Origin: Nitrospira sp.
GTDB taxonomy: Bacteria; Nitrospirota; Nitrospiria; Nitrospirales; Nitrospiraceae
Direction of reading: 5' to 3'
Length of the DNA: 64,000 nt
Assembly (NCBI GenBank): GCA_019636835.1
Contig: JAHBWU010000010.1
Coordinates: forward strand, 1-64,000
A program made the position numbers and the translations under genes. This document shows, piece after piece, positions 63,684 to 64,000 of this stretch (its first letter is position 1; the number at the start of each line of letters is the position of its first letter). The notes under the pieces were generated by a model. That model saw only the letters and a list, made by a program, of their open reading frames with translations. It did not search any database and was not told where the DNA came from.

Positions 63684-64000
63684 AGTCCACTCCAATCGCT
63701 AACAATCGATTATTTGCACTAGTCTTGCCATGTGATCGCACTGAAGCATTACCGAATTCCGCCGTCCTAGAATTCCTCGAACTCCGCCTCAATGGCACGG
63801 CGATTCTTCCCGTTGCCGGCGTCGACTCCGGTCAGCTCATGGGAATCTGCGTCATGACTCTTGACTCCTGTCACTTGCTTTTTCGCCCCCGATCTGGACG
63901 CACTGGCGTGCGCAACCGACTTGCCAGACGCCCTAACAACGGAACGTGTAACATCCCGCTTGACCGTCGCGCATGATGCCTGCTGGCCTTCGGTCTGATT
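63684..64000. other. window end, no gene recognised
   Basis: A plus-strand frame of 83 codons (63725-63976) has no family resemblance or ribosome site. Whether a gene extends past the window edge cannot be told. Confidence 0.4.

Noticed and set aside
63725-63976. 83-codon plus-strand frame at the window edge
   Set aside because: No ribosome site and no recognisable similarity; cannot be distinguished from chance.

Overview
The window looks like a chromosomal segment of a Gram-negative, moderately GC-rich chemolithotroph. The best guess is a member of Nitrospirota (Nitrospira-like). This is inferred from gene content only: multihaem c-type cytochromes, molybdenum-cofactor and Tat export genes, a complete Tol-Pal system, NADPH-type glutamate synthase and many unfamiliar exported proteins. 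No rRNA or nitrite-oxidation structural gene is present to prove it. Coding density is high, and most of the first half and of the 43.4-53.9 kb stretch is on the minus strand. No prophage, insertion sequence with a transposase, or CRISPR array was seen.

Layout. (1) 0.1-8.4 kb, minus strand: an ABC exporter (ATPase, small membrane protein with a CXXCH tail, permease), a six-haem cytochrome, MobB, MoeA, an Nbp35-like Mrp ATPase, TatC and an HtrA protease. Together they read as a set for maturation, Tat export and periplasmic quality control of a molybdenum/iron-sulfur enzyme. (2) 8.5-15.1 kb: a lipoprotein with a catalytically dead caspase-like domain, then a VWA-PP2C-kinase phosphorylation triad and a RelBE-type toxin-antitoxin pair. 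(3) 15.2-17.9 kb: a secreted protein of tandem PPC-like domains and a monohaem cytochrome c, each followed by a near-identical terminator. (4) 18.4-31.4 kb, minus strand: RodZ, a TPR lipoprotein, a PfkB kinase, MTA phosphorylase, MiaA, MutL and the whole Tol-Pal block with two CpoB paralogues. (5) 31.4-43.4 kb: tRNA-Asp, tRNA-Val, XerD, an LpoA-like TPR/periplasmic-binding protein, an M50 protease, TrpS, an exported BFN-domain protein, a metallo-beta-lactamase hydrolase, a Ycf46-like AAA ATPase, an NlpC/P60-like lipoprotein and several unknowns. (6) 43.4-47.8 kb: small accessory genes including VapBC, DUF5069, PilZ and a nucleotidyltransferase pair. (7) 47.8-53.9 kb: GltD and GltB. (8) 54.1-63.7 kb: polyprenyl diphosphate synthase, DUF1015, an NtrC-family regulator, the MurU/AmgK sugar-recycling pair and a large hybrid histidine kinase.

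The most interesting non-gene structure is two families of repeats that sit between co-directional genes. Three copies of a ~125 bp imperfect palindrome each begin at, or one base after, the stop codon of the upstream gene (tatC, the LpoA-like gene, a small secreted-protein gene). Their arms differ between copies but change together. Separately, three spacers (mobB-moeA, gltD-gltB, murU-amgK) hold heptamer tandem repeats arranged as two facing arms. Other leads are the inactive caspase-like lipoprotein, the membrane-anchored kinase of the phosphorylation triad, the CXXCH-tailed membrane protein, and structured leaders of htrA and gltB. All functional statements come from motif reading by eye; no database search was possible.
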